DNA from: Austropuccinia psidii
Lineage: Eukaryota; Basidiomycota; Pucciniomycetes; Pucciniales; Sphaerophragmiaceae
Direction of reading: 5' to 3'
NCBI GenBank assembly: GCA_023105745.1
Contig: JALGQZ010000001.1
Span: 60,117,937-60,181,936 of the forward strand
DNA: 64,000 nt
Each line of letters opens with the position of its first letter. Position 1 is the stretch's first letter. The translations under genes were made by a program, and so were the position numbers. The notes below the pieces were generated by a model, which searched no databases, had not been told where the DNA came from, and was given only the letters and a program-made list of their open reading frames with translations. This document shows, in pieces, positions 1-10,182 of the stretch.

Positions 1-1305
1 CAATTGGGGTAGATCAAGGGCAAAAGGCTTATAAATACTTGCAAACTATTACTATGATGATTTTTAAATTTGGATACAATGCTCAATATGATTCAAAAAT
101 GGTGTTGGAATCTTTTATTCATTTTTTAACAATGTTTAAACTGATTACAAAAGTACAATATTATAAGATGAAGAGGAAAGAGGGGCAAAGAAGACATCAT
201 TTTATAGCCATCATTTTTTTCCTGAGAAAGTAGGATTTTTTTGCATCATTTGCGAGAAATGTACTTGAAACAGAAATGCCATTTATGGCATCATTGAACA
301 CTGTTTTGGAGCCAAAAAGGCTGATTTTAGGAATTTTAGTTCTGTAAGCCAGCCATTACTATATTAATAGTTTTTTTAAGCTTCCAAGACATGTCAGAGA
401 GTGTGTAGAATCTTATTAAACACATAAAGCAATTTCTCTGAGCTTTGTTTTGATTTAAGACTTATTGGACCCTCTTGGAAACAGTTAAACCTACTGTGGT
501 TGATTTCAAAACCTTATTTTCAATAGATTCACAGACCCTGTTATTCAATTCCAGGACAAAATTAATGACATTCTGCATAAATTCTGAAATCTCATACTTG
601 TCAGAGAGGAATTTGGCAGAGTCTGGCACCCTTGCAGCAAGGATTTTTTCCCCGAAAAATTGAATTTTTCCTATTTTTTTGGCCTTTAATTCCTCATCAT
701 CTATTATGCTTAAATTTTTACACATCAACTGTAACTATTACTTCCTAAGATGTAAATTTAAGTTCACTTATGTAATAAATGCATACATTTTGACATTTCA
801 GCTGAAAATACTTCATTTCCTCATGACTTCTAAGCTACAAACCGTACCTCAATTTTAACACAGAGGTCTATGGTTAACACCACATAGGATGTGGATCAAA
901 TTAATTTTTTGAGTATTTTATTATTTTTGTACAGAAGATACTAACATCCTCATTTAATATTATGCAGATTTCAGTTATAAAAGTTTAACTCCTAAGTGAC
1001 ACCACCTAAACTTTCATGAGCAATCTAATAGTGAGAAAAAATTCCATATACCTATTTATGGGAATAAACTCCATAATAGTTTACATTAAATTTTTTCTGA
1101 AAAGATTGTTTTTACTTCATTTTTGCAAGTAAAAATACCCTTTTACCTTTTCCTGTCAAATTCCATATTTATATGAGTTTATCATTAAAGTTTTATCATA
1201 AAATCCAATTTTATATCTTAAAATAATTATTTTTTCTTTTCATTATAGCTTTCATTCAATTCTTTTCAGTCTTCTGGGTATATTAAAACACCTCTAAGGC
1301 TCACA
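1..1305 (-). mobile_element. Old LTR-A copy, truncated by window start
   Basis: The right edge reads cctctaaggctcaca, the reverse complement of the 5' end of the intact LTR at 26533 (TGTGAGCCTTAGAGG). Inside, the minus strand of about 150-460 follows the intact LTR in order: a stretch like that at 27600-27800, including the tgatgccataa and gatggctataaaa segments. The copy is therefore a strongly diverged LTR-A in minus orientation. Its other end lies outside the window. The bases right of it (ggggtactt) do not look like the purine tract found next to 3' LTRs here, so it may be a solo LTR. Confidence 0.75.
462..728 (-). other. 88-codon open frame inside the old LTR-A
   Basis: An uninterrupted frame in the sense orientation of the LTR encodes a mixed charged/helical peptide (starts MMCKNLSIIDDEELK, ends TVSKRVQ). 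The homologous stretches of the young LTRs (about 27225-27470 and 38930-39165, plus strand) align base by base but carry in-frame stops; they still show a related tail (VLAVAKRV). I do not recognise a domain. It may be a chance opening in AT-rich DNA, or the remnant of a coding segment once carried by the LTR. Confidence 0.3.
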
Positions 1306-2390
1306 GGGGTACTTTTTTGAAAATTAAGGAGGCAACTTATAGGGAACAAATTTATCAACAATGCTGGTTGCTCTGGTGAAATTATGATTTCATCACAAAG
1401 AAAACTCTGAAATATCTTTTGAAATGACTTTTTCCTGTATTTTTTCTTTACAAACTGATAATTTTGAAGATGCAAAATTAGTGACACATTGAAATTTAAA
1501 TTTCAACTTTCAGTAAGTATTACAGCAATGTGAACATGCTTCATTTTGAGATTTGAAGATTTGAAATCGATTACATCAAAAAACTGTATATTTCTTACAG
1601 GCCTAAATCCATATATTACCAATGATAGTAGAGACTCCGAATTTACTGGATAAAATGACACACACATATTTTAAAATTCAGATCATAACATGATGGGTGC
1701 AAATCATGACAAATTGGTAGCTACAAGAATATTCTTGTTTAACTTTGGTAAGAAAAGAGAATTTGTTGTTGAAGTGTTCCGGAATTGAATATCTTAGGAA
1801 CTTAATTGACCCTAGTTTCAAATAAGCATTGATACTTATGGCTAATTCTTCTATTCAAATTTGAGTTCTCTCTGGAATATTTTCCAAATTTTTACCAGAA
1901 CATCTTTTGCAAGATTTTTTTAACATAGAACATCAGCTACTCAACCTGATTAGTTTTTTGACAGGGGTAAAGGAATATTGTATTTTTAAAGATTCTCATG
2001 CTTAAAAAACATAAGAAAATAATTTTTAAATCACTGAAATAGAATATATAAATTTCTTCCATATTCCTGAGTAAATTTGAATCTTGGTGAATTATTTGAG
2101 ACAAAGATTATATTTTATCTGAAACTGGGAAAAACTGGGATACTTCTACAAAAATATTTGTGCCTCTGCCCTTCATTCTGGAAGAATCTTTCATTGCAGG
2201 TGAAATATTATGAAGCTCTGGAAAAAAATACTTTATCAAATATGTAGCAAATATAAATTCCCACAAAACCCAAATTGAGAGTGTGTATCAAGTTTAGTGT
2301 TCAACATTTAATAAGAATATTTCCATATCATTGAAATACATTCGACTGCATACTTTAGGACTTTGAGCTCTATGGAACGATTGAGATAAA
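1306..2390. other. Anonymous AT-rich DNA
   Basis: No gene, terminal repeat or convincing protein similarity was found. The only open frame of note (1266-1487, minus) straddles the LTR edge and looks like chance. Confidence 0.5.
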
Positions 2391-3246
2391 TTAAATATGA
2401 GTGAGTCTACATATCTATTGGATGTATAAACGAATGAGAAAGATAATCAAAAATACAAAATGCTAAAAAATAATAAACAATAATCAGAAAGAATAAAAAA
2501 GAAATGATAAAATAAGAATAAACAATAATGAAAAGGAATCAAAATTAATAACGAAGAATAAAAAATAATGCAAAGTAATCTTCAATCATAACAAATAATA
2601 ATAAATAACCATAAATATTAATCAAGAATAAGATAATATGTAATAATAAGTAGTAATGAATGATAATAAATAGGAAAAAAGAAGAAATAACAAAACTTTA
2701 AAAAAAATATAATAAAAGTAAAAGAAATGAAAATAAATAGATAAAATAAATATAATATACAAAATAAATGAAATAAATAAATAAAAATAAAGAAAATTAA
2801 ATAAAAATAAATAAAAATAATTAAAAATAATTAAAATTAATTAAAATTAATTAGAAATAAATAAAAATAAATAAAAATAAATCAAAATAAATCAAAATAA
2901 ATAAAAAATAAATATAAAAAAAATAAAAATAAATAAAAATAAATAAAAATAGGTAAAAATAAATAAAAATAAATAAAAATAAATAAAAATAAATAAAAAT
3001 AAATAAAAATAAATGAAAATAAATAAAAATAAATAAAAATAAATAAAAATAAATAAAAATAAATAAAAATAAATAAAAATAAATAAAAATAAATAAAAAT
3101 AAATAAAAATAAATAAAAATAAATAAAAATAAATAAAAATAAATAAAAATAAATAAAAATAAATAAAAATAAATAAAAATAAATAAAAATAAATAAAAAT
3201 AAATAAAAATAAATAAAAATAAATAAAAATAAATAAAAATGAATAC
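2391..3246. repeat. A/T decamer satellite, (AAATAAAAAT)n
   Basis: From 2931 to 3240 the sequence is about 31 consecutive copies of a 10-bp unit aaataaaaat, with only isolated variants (aggtaaaaat near 2951, aaatgaaaat near 3011). Towards the left the order decays: 2760-2930 contains shifted units with att, atc and atg variants, and 2391-2760 is only loosely periodic (aataa-rich). The right edge at about 3245 is abrupt. The long Phe/Leu/Ile/Tyr frames on the minus strand are products of the repeat and not genes. Confidence 0.95.
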
Positions 3247-3502
3247 ATAAAAAACAGTTTAGAAAAAATTTTGAAGAGATCATAGGAATGTTTCTGAATC
3301 AAGTTTTAAGCTATTTCTTGAACACTTCCCTGAGACTGAGTTTTGCTTTTTTCAGGTTAAATTCTTTAGGCCCTATGAGCTGTGCTTTAATGTTAAAAAT
3401 ATTCACTTTTAACTGCAAGATTAAATTGCAAATCGTATTCTTCAAAAAATTAAGTCAACTACATTCAATGCTAAATTTGGAATAGATCTCCAATATATCT
3501 TT

Positions 3503-4998
3503 TGTCAGGATGATTCTATATAATTTCTATAAGAATTTAATTAAAAGCTATAATTATGACTGTGAAATGGTAAAATTTATTGATTTCAAGTAAAAAAGGC
3601 CTACTGTTACAAAGTAACAGGGGCAATTACCCTACTGAGGACCTTGATTTCAATAATCCAATATCTTTGACTGTAGAGATTACTATAATAATTATAATTT
3701 GAATAATATCAATATTATCCAAGGTTAACTACTGATTAATCACAGTTTTGACATATAAGAATACTAAAAATATGATGACGGTGGTCTTTCCAGTGAGGAA
3801 AGACCTTCTTTCATCTCTTTTGGGAACTTTGATGGGCTGCTAAGCTCCTCACACGTCTTAAGAGTGAAATTTTGCACTTTGTATGCCAGTTTGTGTTTCA
3901 AAATCATCAATTGTGACATCAGTACTGTCAGAAGTTTGGTGTTGAGACAAAAAATGATCATTCTTGAGCAATACAGGGTGTAATCTCTTTCAACTGCCAT
4001 ATCAGAACTTTTATGATGTCTAAACAGTTTTTTAATGCCTAAGATTAGTAATTCTGGAAGGGTTTGAGCTTTAAACTACTATTATTTGGAGTATAAGATC
4101 AGTACTGGTTGGTACAGGTTTTGTACAGATCCGTATTGGTCAAAATACTTCCAACCCATATATCTCAATCAGATTTGGGATATAAGAATTGAAGAGCATA
4201 GGATTGAAGATATTGATGAGCTCTTCAGTTTGGTATGCTTCACATTTACCCTTTCCAAAAATAGCAGAAGCTATAAGGGTTTTAAGATTTTTGAAGTATT
4301 TTTGTAAATCAGTATGTGGCTTCAGAAACTTCCAACCCAGATTTCTCTGTCAATTTAGAGGATATCAGAATCTTAATAATACAGAATTTTAGGGCTCATC
4401 AAGCTCTACAATTCAGAATACTTCACTGTATAGTTGTATGCATACTGGCAAAGGTACAGGGGCTTATTCATATTACTATTCTCAGAAAACCTGTATTTGG
4501 TTTGTTAAGCTTTTGATCCAAGATCTCTTTGCCAGTTTTAAATTTACAGAGGTGAGAGGTATTAAAATTTACAGCTCTCATCAAGATCTTTAATTTGGCT
4601 CTACCTTTATACAGTTTTGTACAAGCCCTCTTGGACTTTTGAGGGGTTCTTTGTAAAGAAAAGTAGTATAATGATATCTCCTGAAGTAGGAATGTTATAG
4701 AGGAATGGATGGTACTATTGGATATCCCTCCATGAGAGCTTTGAGAAAATAGAATTCTGATGGGGCTTCCATTAATTATGCATAATTTAGATGAGAGGGG
4801 AACATATGAGTTTTTCTTATTTGGTCTTATCTTTGTCATTTCTTATCCTATTTGGGTAAGCTTGGTATATTTGTATTTGAGCAATTTCCCTCTTTATCTC
4901 CATACCTTAATTTGATATGTTTCTACAATACTAATTATACTATTACTTATTATATTTGGATCTCATGTTGGTGCTTTGTTTAGATTCACACGCTGACA
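3503..4998 (-). mobile_element. Ancient solo LTR-C
   Basis: It starts tgtcaggatgat and ends cacgctgaca, like the LTR-C at 33997-37435 (TGTCAGGATGAT ... CTGACA). At 1496 bp it has nearly the length of the 1436-bp copy at 54940. Homology in order includes the early ataaaagctata segment, a hairpin at 3783-3805, the gatgggg...tagatgagagg segment near 4770-4800 and the terminal gattcacac. Flanks are tcttt (3498-3502) and ttttt (4999-5003), a 4/5 match for a 5-bp target duplication. Heavily mutated. Confidence 0.7.
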
Positions 4999-6840
4999 TT
5001 TTTAGTCACTTTTGATGGGTCATAAAACAAAAATTTCATAATAAAAGGGGTTTTTAAGGGAAATCTTTCCTTCTAAAGCCAGTTTTTGTAACCTCATACT
5101 TCTCACAAAGGACATGATCTGTTGTTCCTGGAGAGATTTACAGATCTTTCCATGTAAAAAATAATGATCCCTTTCCTGTTTGAAATAGTTAATCAAAGTG
5201 AAATTTCTTTTTTTCTTTTTTGGTTATCATTAAAAAACCCCGACAATATTTCAAAGGTATACATATTCCATTGCTTTTGGATTCCCTTTTCTATGTACTA
5301 TGTATGCCTTTTGAAAGGCTTTCTCCTTCTAAAAATCTCCCTCTGTAATTCATTCTGTCAAAATTGAAAGCTTGATTGTATACTGGCCAAAATTCTGTAA
5401 AAATTCTTTTCTGCGAATTCATGGCCTCATTGATAAAAAAAATTGAGCAAATTCAGTTTCTCATTAATTTAAAGAAAATTCTCTTTGGCCGATTTGATTT
5501 TCATTTTGAAAAAAGTTACTCTGGAATAGGGTATCCATGAGGCACAGAATAAACTCAAAAAATGATTTTTCTGCTTCCAAAATTTTGTCAAATTATATAT
5601 ATTGATTATTATTCCATATAACTAAATCTTCAACTAAATTTAAAGAAATAATAAGTGATATATCACGTTGAAAACAATCAATAAACTGTGGGGATTTGTA
5701 TTACTAAAGTATAGATACTTTCTGAGTGCATGTATCATTGTATGCAATTTAAAAAAATAATTTCTCATTTCATGAGATTTTTTTAGAGATGTATATAATT
5801 CATAGTTTCCAAAGAAGGAATCAGATATAGATATTTAATAGTGATTGAAACAAAAATATTACGGTTTTATTTTCTGTAAACCAATGATGGTGTCATAAGT
5901 ACTGAGGGGTTACATTTTGGCTACCTAGAAATATGAACTGTTACTGAAAGAATGATGATTATATCTTATACCAAGCTATTACTTTTTCTCTAATTTCCCC
6001 AATTAATATGAGTTTTCACCTTAATTTCTCAAAAGAGCTTTTTCAAATACCATCAAATTGATACTTTTAGGAGCATATCAGATGAGTATAATTTTAATAA
6101 AAAGCTGTATCAAATGATTAAACATTTTATATTCAACATATCAATGGATATTCCTGTTTTTTTGAAGATTAATGTTTGGGGAGTATGGGTTTAATCTGTC
6201 TCATAGGTATTAAAACTTGGTTTTTGAATCAATTTCAAGGAAAATTTCCTCAAACAATGAATATCTTGTTGCTTTAGAAAATCAAACCAAATGTGAGTGA
6301 AATTCCAAAATTTGTTAAGGAGAATTGCTTACCGGAGATTGGTTTGCCTTTTGTTGTATAAAAAACGTCAGCTTGAGCTTGCCAATATAATTATTAAATA
6401 CAAAGTTTTTTATCATTTTTTCTCTGTTTTGACCAAGTCAAAGGATTCAGTTTTATGTTTTAATTCAAACAAATACACCGTCTAAAAAATGAGTCACCAA
6501 AAAGCAAGTGGCAAATGTGAAAAATAGAAAACAAATTAAATACAAACCTCTTCAAGAGGAAGGAAAAAGGAATGAAAGCTTATTTTTGTATTTAGATTTT
6601 ATTCATGAAAACGAAGCGAAATAATTCAAAAACATATGGAGCAAACTTCAATAGTTAGATAGAGCTACCCATATAAGAAATGCCATGGTATGGGTATTTT
6701 TACTTTACATCAGAAGATTCTCATTATGTTTTCTTGATTTGGATAACCATAATATTACACTAATCAAAACTGATCAAGTCAATACAATAACTAGTTAAAC
6801 TTTACTTCATTCAATTCACCTTTGGTCAAGGTGAAAACTT
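4999..6840. other. Anonymous AT-rich DNA
   Basis: No gene or repeat could be assigned. Short open frames (5164-5367, 6297-6485) show no recognisable domain and have the base composition of their surroundings. Confidence 0.45.
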
Positions 6841-7493
6841 CAAATTTGTTCGTTGAACGCAGCCAGATTTCGAATGGAATCTCTCAGCTAATTGGCTGAA
6901 AAAATTCATCTATATCAGTAAGAAATTCCCAATAAGGGAATCAGTTAATCTCTAAGATGCTGGTGTAACATATTATAATCCATGGTAGTTTGGAAGTCTG
7001 ACAAAGTCTGATACTTGTTTTAGTCATCCAGGTTAGAACATCCCGATGGATATCTAAGGCCTCCTCCTTATAAATTCTCATTGGGGCGGAAGTGAATCAT
7101 TCCCAACACGCTCATTTGGGAAATTACTAATTGTCCCTGCTTAGTGTTATATGATATATCACCCCTAATTCCATCCCTTGAACAGAGCAGGTAGACACAT
7201 GCCAAAAAAAGCAAAACTCTCCATGAAACCCGCTCCTAATGTCACGTGAAAAATTATCTTTTGGTTACAGAATGCTATAGCCGTAACTGTTGACAATATT
7301 TCCTCCATTGAGTCCCCTTGCGGCCATTGTGGAGTTGGGATTTAATGTGGATGGTTAATCAAGTTGAACGCAAGGAACACGTGATTAAATCCAAATACGT
7401 ATTTAATTTTGGTTCAATTCAAAAAAGAGGGGGAACAGAAGAAAAGGAATAACTCAATGGTGAAAATAAGATTCGTTCTTTAATGGTATCCTT

Positions 7494-7667
7494 GAGTACT
7501 GTACTGCATCCGAGAGCGGCATCCTTGGGTGATCGAGTTCATGGCGCATTCTACCTGTAACGGGTCTGTAACAGAAGAGCTCGGATGAAGAGAGAAAAGA
7601 AGGGCGGTCACTTTCTCTAGGAAGCAATATGGTTGTGCCTGATCGTGTCAGAGAGTACTGTACTGCA
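7494..7667. repeat. 15-bp direct repeat GAGTACTGTACTGCA
   Basis: Identical copies at 7494-7508 and 7653-7667, 159 bp apart start to start. Each contains the near-palindrome AGTAC-T-GTACT. They could be paired regulator sites or the scar of a small duplication. Confidence 0.6.
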
Positions 7668-7989
7668 CACAATGGTTTTAGATGCATTGACTACTGTATT
7701 TTTCCAAAGCACTTGGACCTGGACCTTTTTTGTTGGTTTGTTCACAATCAATGCGCAATGGTACAACATATTTTACCCTTGGCACTTGAAATTTTTTAAG
7801 ACCGCTACTAAATTTCTCATGGTTATCTGGCAGAAAACCTCATCAATTTTCCTTACAATGTATACCCTTATGCGTGGAATGTTAACGTTTTTTTATAAAA
7901 CTATATCAGCCCCACATCGGACAAGAGCTGTAATCAGGCATGTAATCATGGGGTTAAAGTATGTGAATTCCGGAAAAAACTTGAAATGA
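7633..7989 (+). CDS. Possible small hydrophobic protein, unrecognised
   Basis: A 118-codon open frame in the CpG-richer island. The product is rich in Phe, Trp, Thr and Met, with two stretches hydrophobic enough to be membrane segments (roughly residues 15-45 and 60-90). It ends at 7989, about 815 bp before the dioxygenase start. No family is recognised, no promoter is evident, and the first codons overlap the 15-bp direct repeat. It could easily be a chance frame. Confidence 0.15.
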   Translation: MCLIVSESTVLHTMVLDALTTVFFQSTWTWTFFVGLFTINAQWYNIFYPWHLKFFKTATKFLMVIWQKTSSIFLTMYTLMRGMLTFFYKTISAPHRTRAVIRHVIMGLKYVNSGKNLK

Positions 7990-8745
7990 TGGAAAGTGAT
8001 GAGAAAGATAGCTAAAATATCAAAATCTTTGGGAGTGGCAAGCTTGCTGAATAAGGGCGGAAGCCCTGCACCCGATGGGAAACCAGATCATGCACAAGTC
8101 AAAAGGAAGTAAATGATATGAGGCTTGAGGTTCAGCTTTACTCAGTAGCTGATAATAAACTCCAGCTTTGGAACCGGGGTTAAACGTCGTTGGGTGAAAA
8201 CTAAGAGGTTCTGCTAGAATATAGGAGAAACTCAGAAGGGGTGCCAATAATTCCATGGCGAAGATTAGTCAATCAATCCATTACAGCTCTTCTGGAGCAC
8301 TGTCCTTCCGCTGATCAGATGACTGCCACTCAGCCGGCCTGTGGCGTGGATCCATTGGAATGCCTGGTGACCCTGGAACTCATGTTCCACCAGTTTCTTG
8401 GCATGCCATTCTCTGCCATTCCTGCGAACTTCACGTCCTCGCGGTTTGAAGTTTTATAAAATTTCTGTCGAGCCACATGGTGATAAACGCGATATTACCA
8501 ATGTCACTGTCCACCAGAAGCGGTAACACTACCTGCAGGGTGTTCCCTACGCTACTATTCATTATTGGCCCTAGTTTTTAGTTATTTGAATCATTTTGCC
8601 AAGATTTTCAGTTGAACAGGACGACAGCGATGCTCTAGCTGTATGAGTATCACGCGCCGGTCTTGTCACATTGCTTACAATATTATTATTCACATTTTCT
8701 CAAGTTGTTGTCCAGGAAAGGTGACCTTCACTAGGGACAAAAGAA

Positions 8746-8752
8746 TATATAA
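8746..8752 (+). promoter_or_regulatory. TATA-like box of the EFE gene
   Basis: TATATAAAGGG lies about 50 bp upstream of the ATG at 8804. It is followed by a short, C/T- and CAA-containing leader ending ttcagcaacATG, typical of a fungal core promoter with a short 5' UTR. Confidence 0.55.
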
Positions 8753-8803
8753 AGGGTGCATCAACCCAGGGTTGATCTTTCCTCATCAAGTTAGTTCAGC
8801 AAC

Positions 8804-10182
8804 ATGTCTCTTCTCACCAAAACAACCACATATTTAGTTGGCCGTAATGGCCGCACCATGATTTCCCGTACAATGGCGACCGTGCATACCATAAATCCTC
8901 CAAAGGATCCAGGAGCAACGATGCCACCCAATTACAAAGCTAGAGTCGGTCGTCTTGAGACCTTCGACCTCCCTGACTATGTCACGGGTTCAGCTAGTGA
9001 TCAGGCTTTGGGAAAAGCTTTAATAAAGGCGTGGAAACGCGATGGCATTTTCCAGATCTCAATGCAGCGTGACCAACGCGAGATCTACAAAAGTGCCGAA
9101 AAGGCGAGTAAGAAATTCTTCGCAAAGCCCCACAACGAGAAAGCCGCTTGCATCGACTCCCAAAGTTACTCCGGATATATTGCTTCCGGAGAAGAGATCA
9201 CAGATGGTATAGCAGACTATTCAGAAATTTTCACCGTCACTAAGGATCTGCCTTTGGACGACCCCAGGGTGCTTAAAAAATGGCCGTGTCATGGCCTTTG
9301 TCCTTGGCCTGATGCCGAAATGCGAGACCCCATGAAGTTATATATGAACTACCTTTCCGAATCTGGTGAGAAACTTCTGGCTTTGACTGAGCTGGGTCTG
9401 GGCGTTCCCAAAGGCTCTTTGTTGCATTATACTCAGGATGGGTGGCATCATATGAGAGTATTGAGGTAAGACCTTTCAATAATTTTCAATTGTTTTAACG
9501 AGTAAATGACGAGATGCATTCTATTACCATCAGATTTCCGCAAACAACTAAGACCAATGGAAAGGGTAAGGTTGGCCGAGGCATTGGAAGCCATACCGAC
9601 TACGGTCTTCTTGTCATTGCCGCCCAAGACGACGTTGGTGGACTTTTCATCCGTCCTCCCTACGAAGGCGAAACTTATGCAAATTGGGAACAAAGTGCCG
9701 CTGGAATGAAAGAAAGTGATCAAGGATGGGTCTACGTGCCTCCCGTTGCAGATACATTCACTGTTTTTCCAGGTAAGAACATCCCCCGAATAACACTCAA
9801 GCATCGCTGAAATCTGATAATTATTTCAGGCGATATGATGCAATACCAGACTGGATCTTTTCTGCCATCCACCCCGCACAAAGTCGGCCTGAACACACGC
9901 GAGCGTTTTGCCTTTGCCTACTTCCATGAACCAAACTTCAACGCGGTACTAAAGCCGTTAGTCGGATATAACGTTGGGCAAAAGCCTCAAGAGGGCATCC
10001 ACTACGGCACACACTTCACCAACATGTTCATGCGTAATTATCCTGAAAGAATCACAACTCAGCGCTTGAATTCCGAAGGCAGGTACAAGCTTTTGGGAAC
10101 GCCTGAACCTTATGGAAGAGTAACTGAGGCAACGATTAAAAAAACCAATGAGAAATCATCGGAGCCATTTTTATCTCTTTAA
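8804..10182 (+). CDS. Ethylene-forming-enzyme-like 2-oxoglutarate/Fe(II) dioxygenase
   Basis: Three exons (8804-9465, 9534-9772, 9830-10182) give 417 residues. The product follows bacterial EFE end to end: the start of homology (LETFDLPDYVTG) at residue 51, then SGYIASGEE, KDGW-type DGWHHMRVLR at 212-221, GSHTDYGLLVIAAQDDVGG, and TPHKVGLNTRERF. Fe(II) ligands are H241, D243 and H317; R326 matches the 2-oxoglutarate-binding arginine. The known family reaction converts 2-oxoglutarate to ethylene plus CO2, and in parallel oxidises L-arginine to a guanidine and pyrroline-5-carboxylate with succinate formation. Differences: an N-terminal extension of about 47 residues rich in Thr, Arg and Ser (possible mitochondrial presequence), a lysine/glycine-rich insertion of about 6 residues before the HxD motif, and Asn instead of Cys after the conserved Arg in FMRNYPERITT. 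Internal Met19, 24 and 40 are alternative starts. No premature stop is seen. Function as an ethylene producer is inferred. Confidence 0.93.
9466..9533 (+). other. EFE intron 1 (68 nt)
   Basis: GTAAGA...CATCAG. Removal restores the conserved run HHMRVLR-FPQ across the junction, with the Arg codon split 2+1. Confidence 0.93.
9773..9829 (+). other. EFE intron 2 (57 nt)
   Basis: GTAAGAAC...TTTCAG with a likely branch site in gctgaaatctgataa. Removal joins FPG to DMMQY, as in the family. The two introns argue for a eukaryotic gene and not a recent bacterial contaminant. Confidence 0.93.

Larger units (their letters stand above)
6841..8745. other. Non-repetitive upstream region of the EFE gene
   Basis: Base composition changes here: CpG dinucleotides become common (for example around 7070-7100, 7320, 7500-7620 and 8290-8560) and no LTR similarity is seen. 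It holds a 15-bp direct repeat and two modest open frames (7633-7989 plus; 8241-8459 plus), neither of which I recognise. It probably contains the 5' regulatory region of the dioxygenase gene, and might hide an unrecognised small gene. Confidence 0.5.

Noticed and set aside
2931..3240. Possible CRISPR-like array
   Set aside because: The units are contiguous 10-mers without spacers: a simple satellite.
2882..3302. Two long Phe/Leu/Ile/Tyr-rich frames of about 135 codons on the minus strand
   Set aside because: They are only the A/T decamer satellite read through; the period of 10 gives a repeating peptide in several frames.
4086..4516. Three overlapping open frames of 66-73 codons
   Set aside because: They lie within the ancient LTR-C and have no codon signal or domain.
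8241..8459. 72-codon frame in the EFE upstream region
   Set aside because: No homology recognised, no splice or promoter signals, and the opposite strand is about equally open.
8804..10182. Bacterial contamination as the source of the EFE gene
   Set aside because: Two canonical fungal introns, a TATA-type promoter and continuous flanking fungal repeats argue against it.
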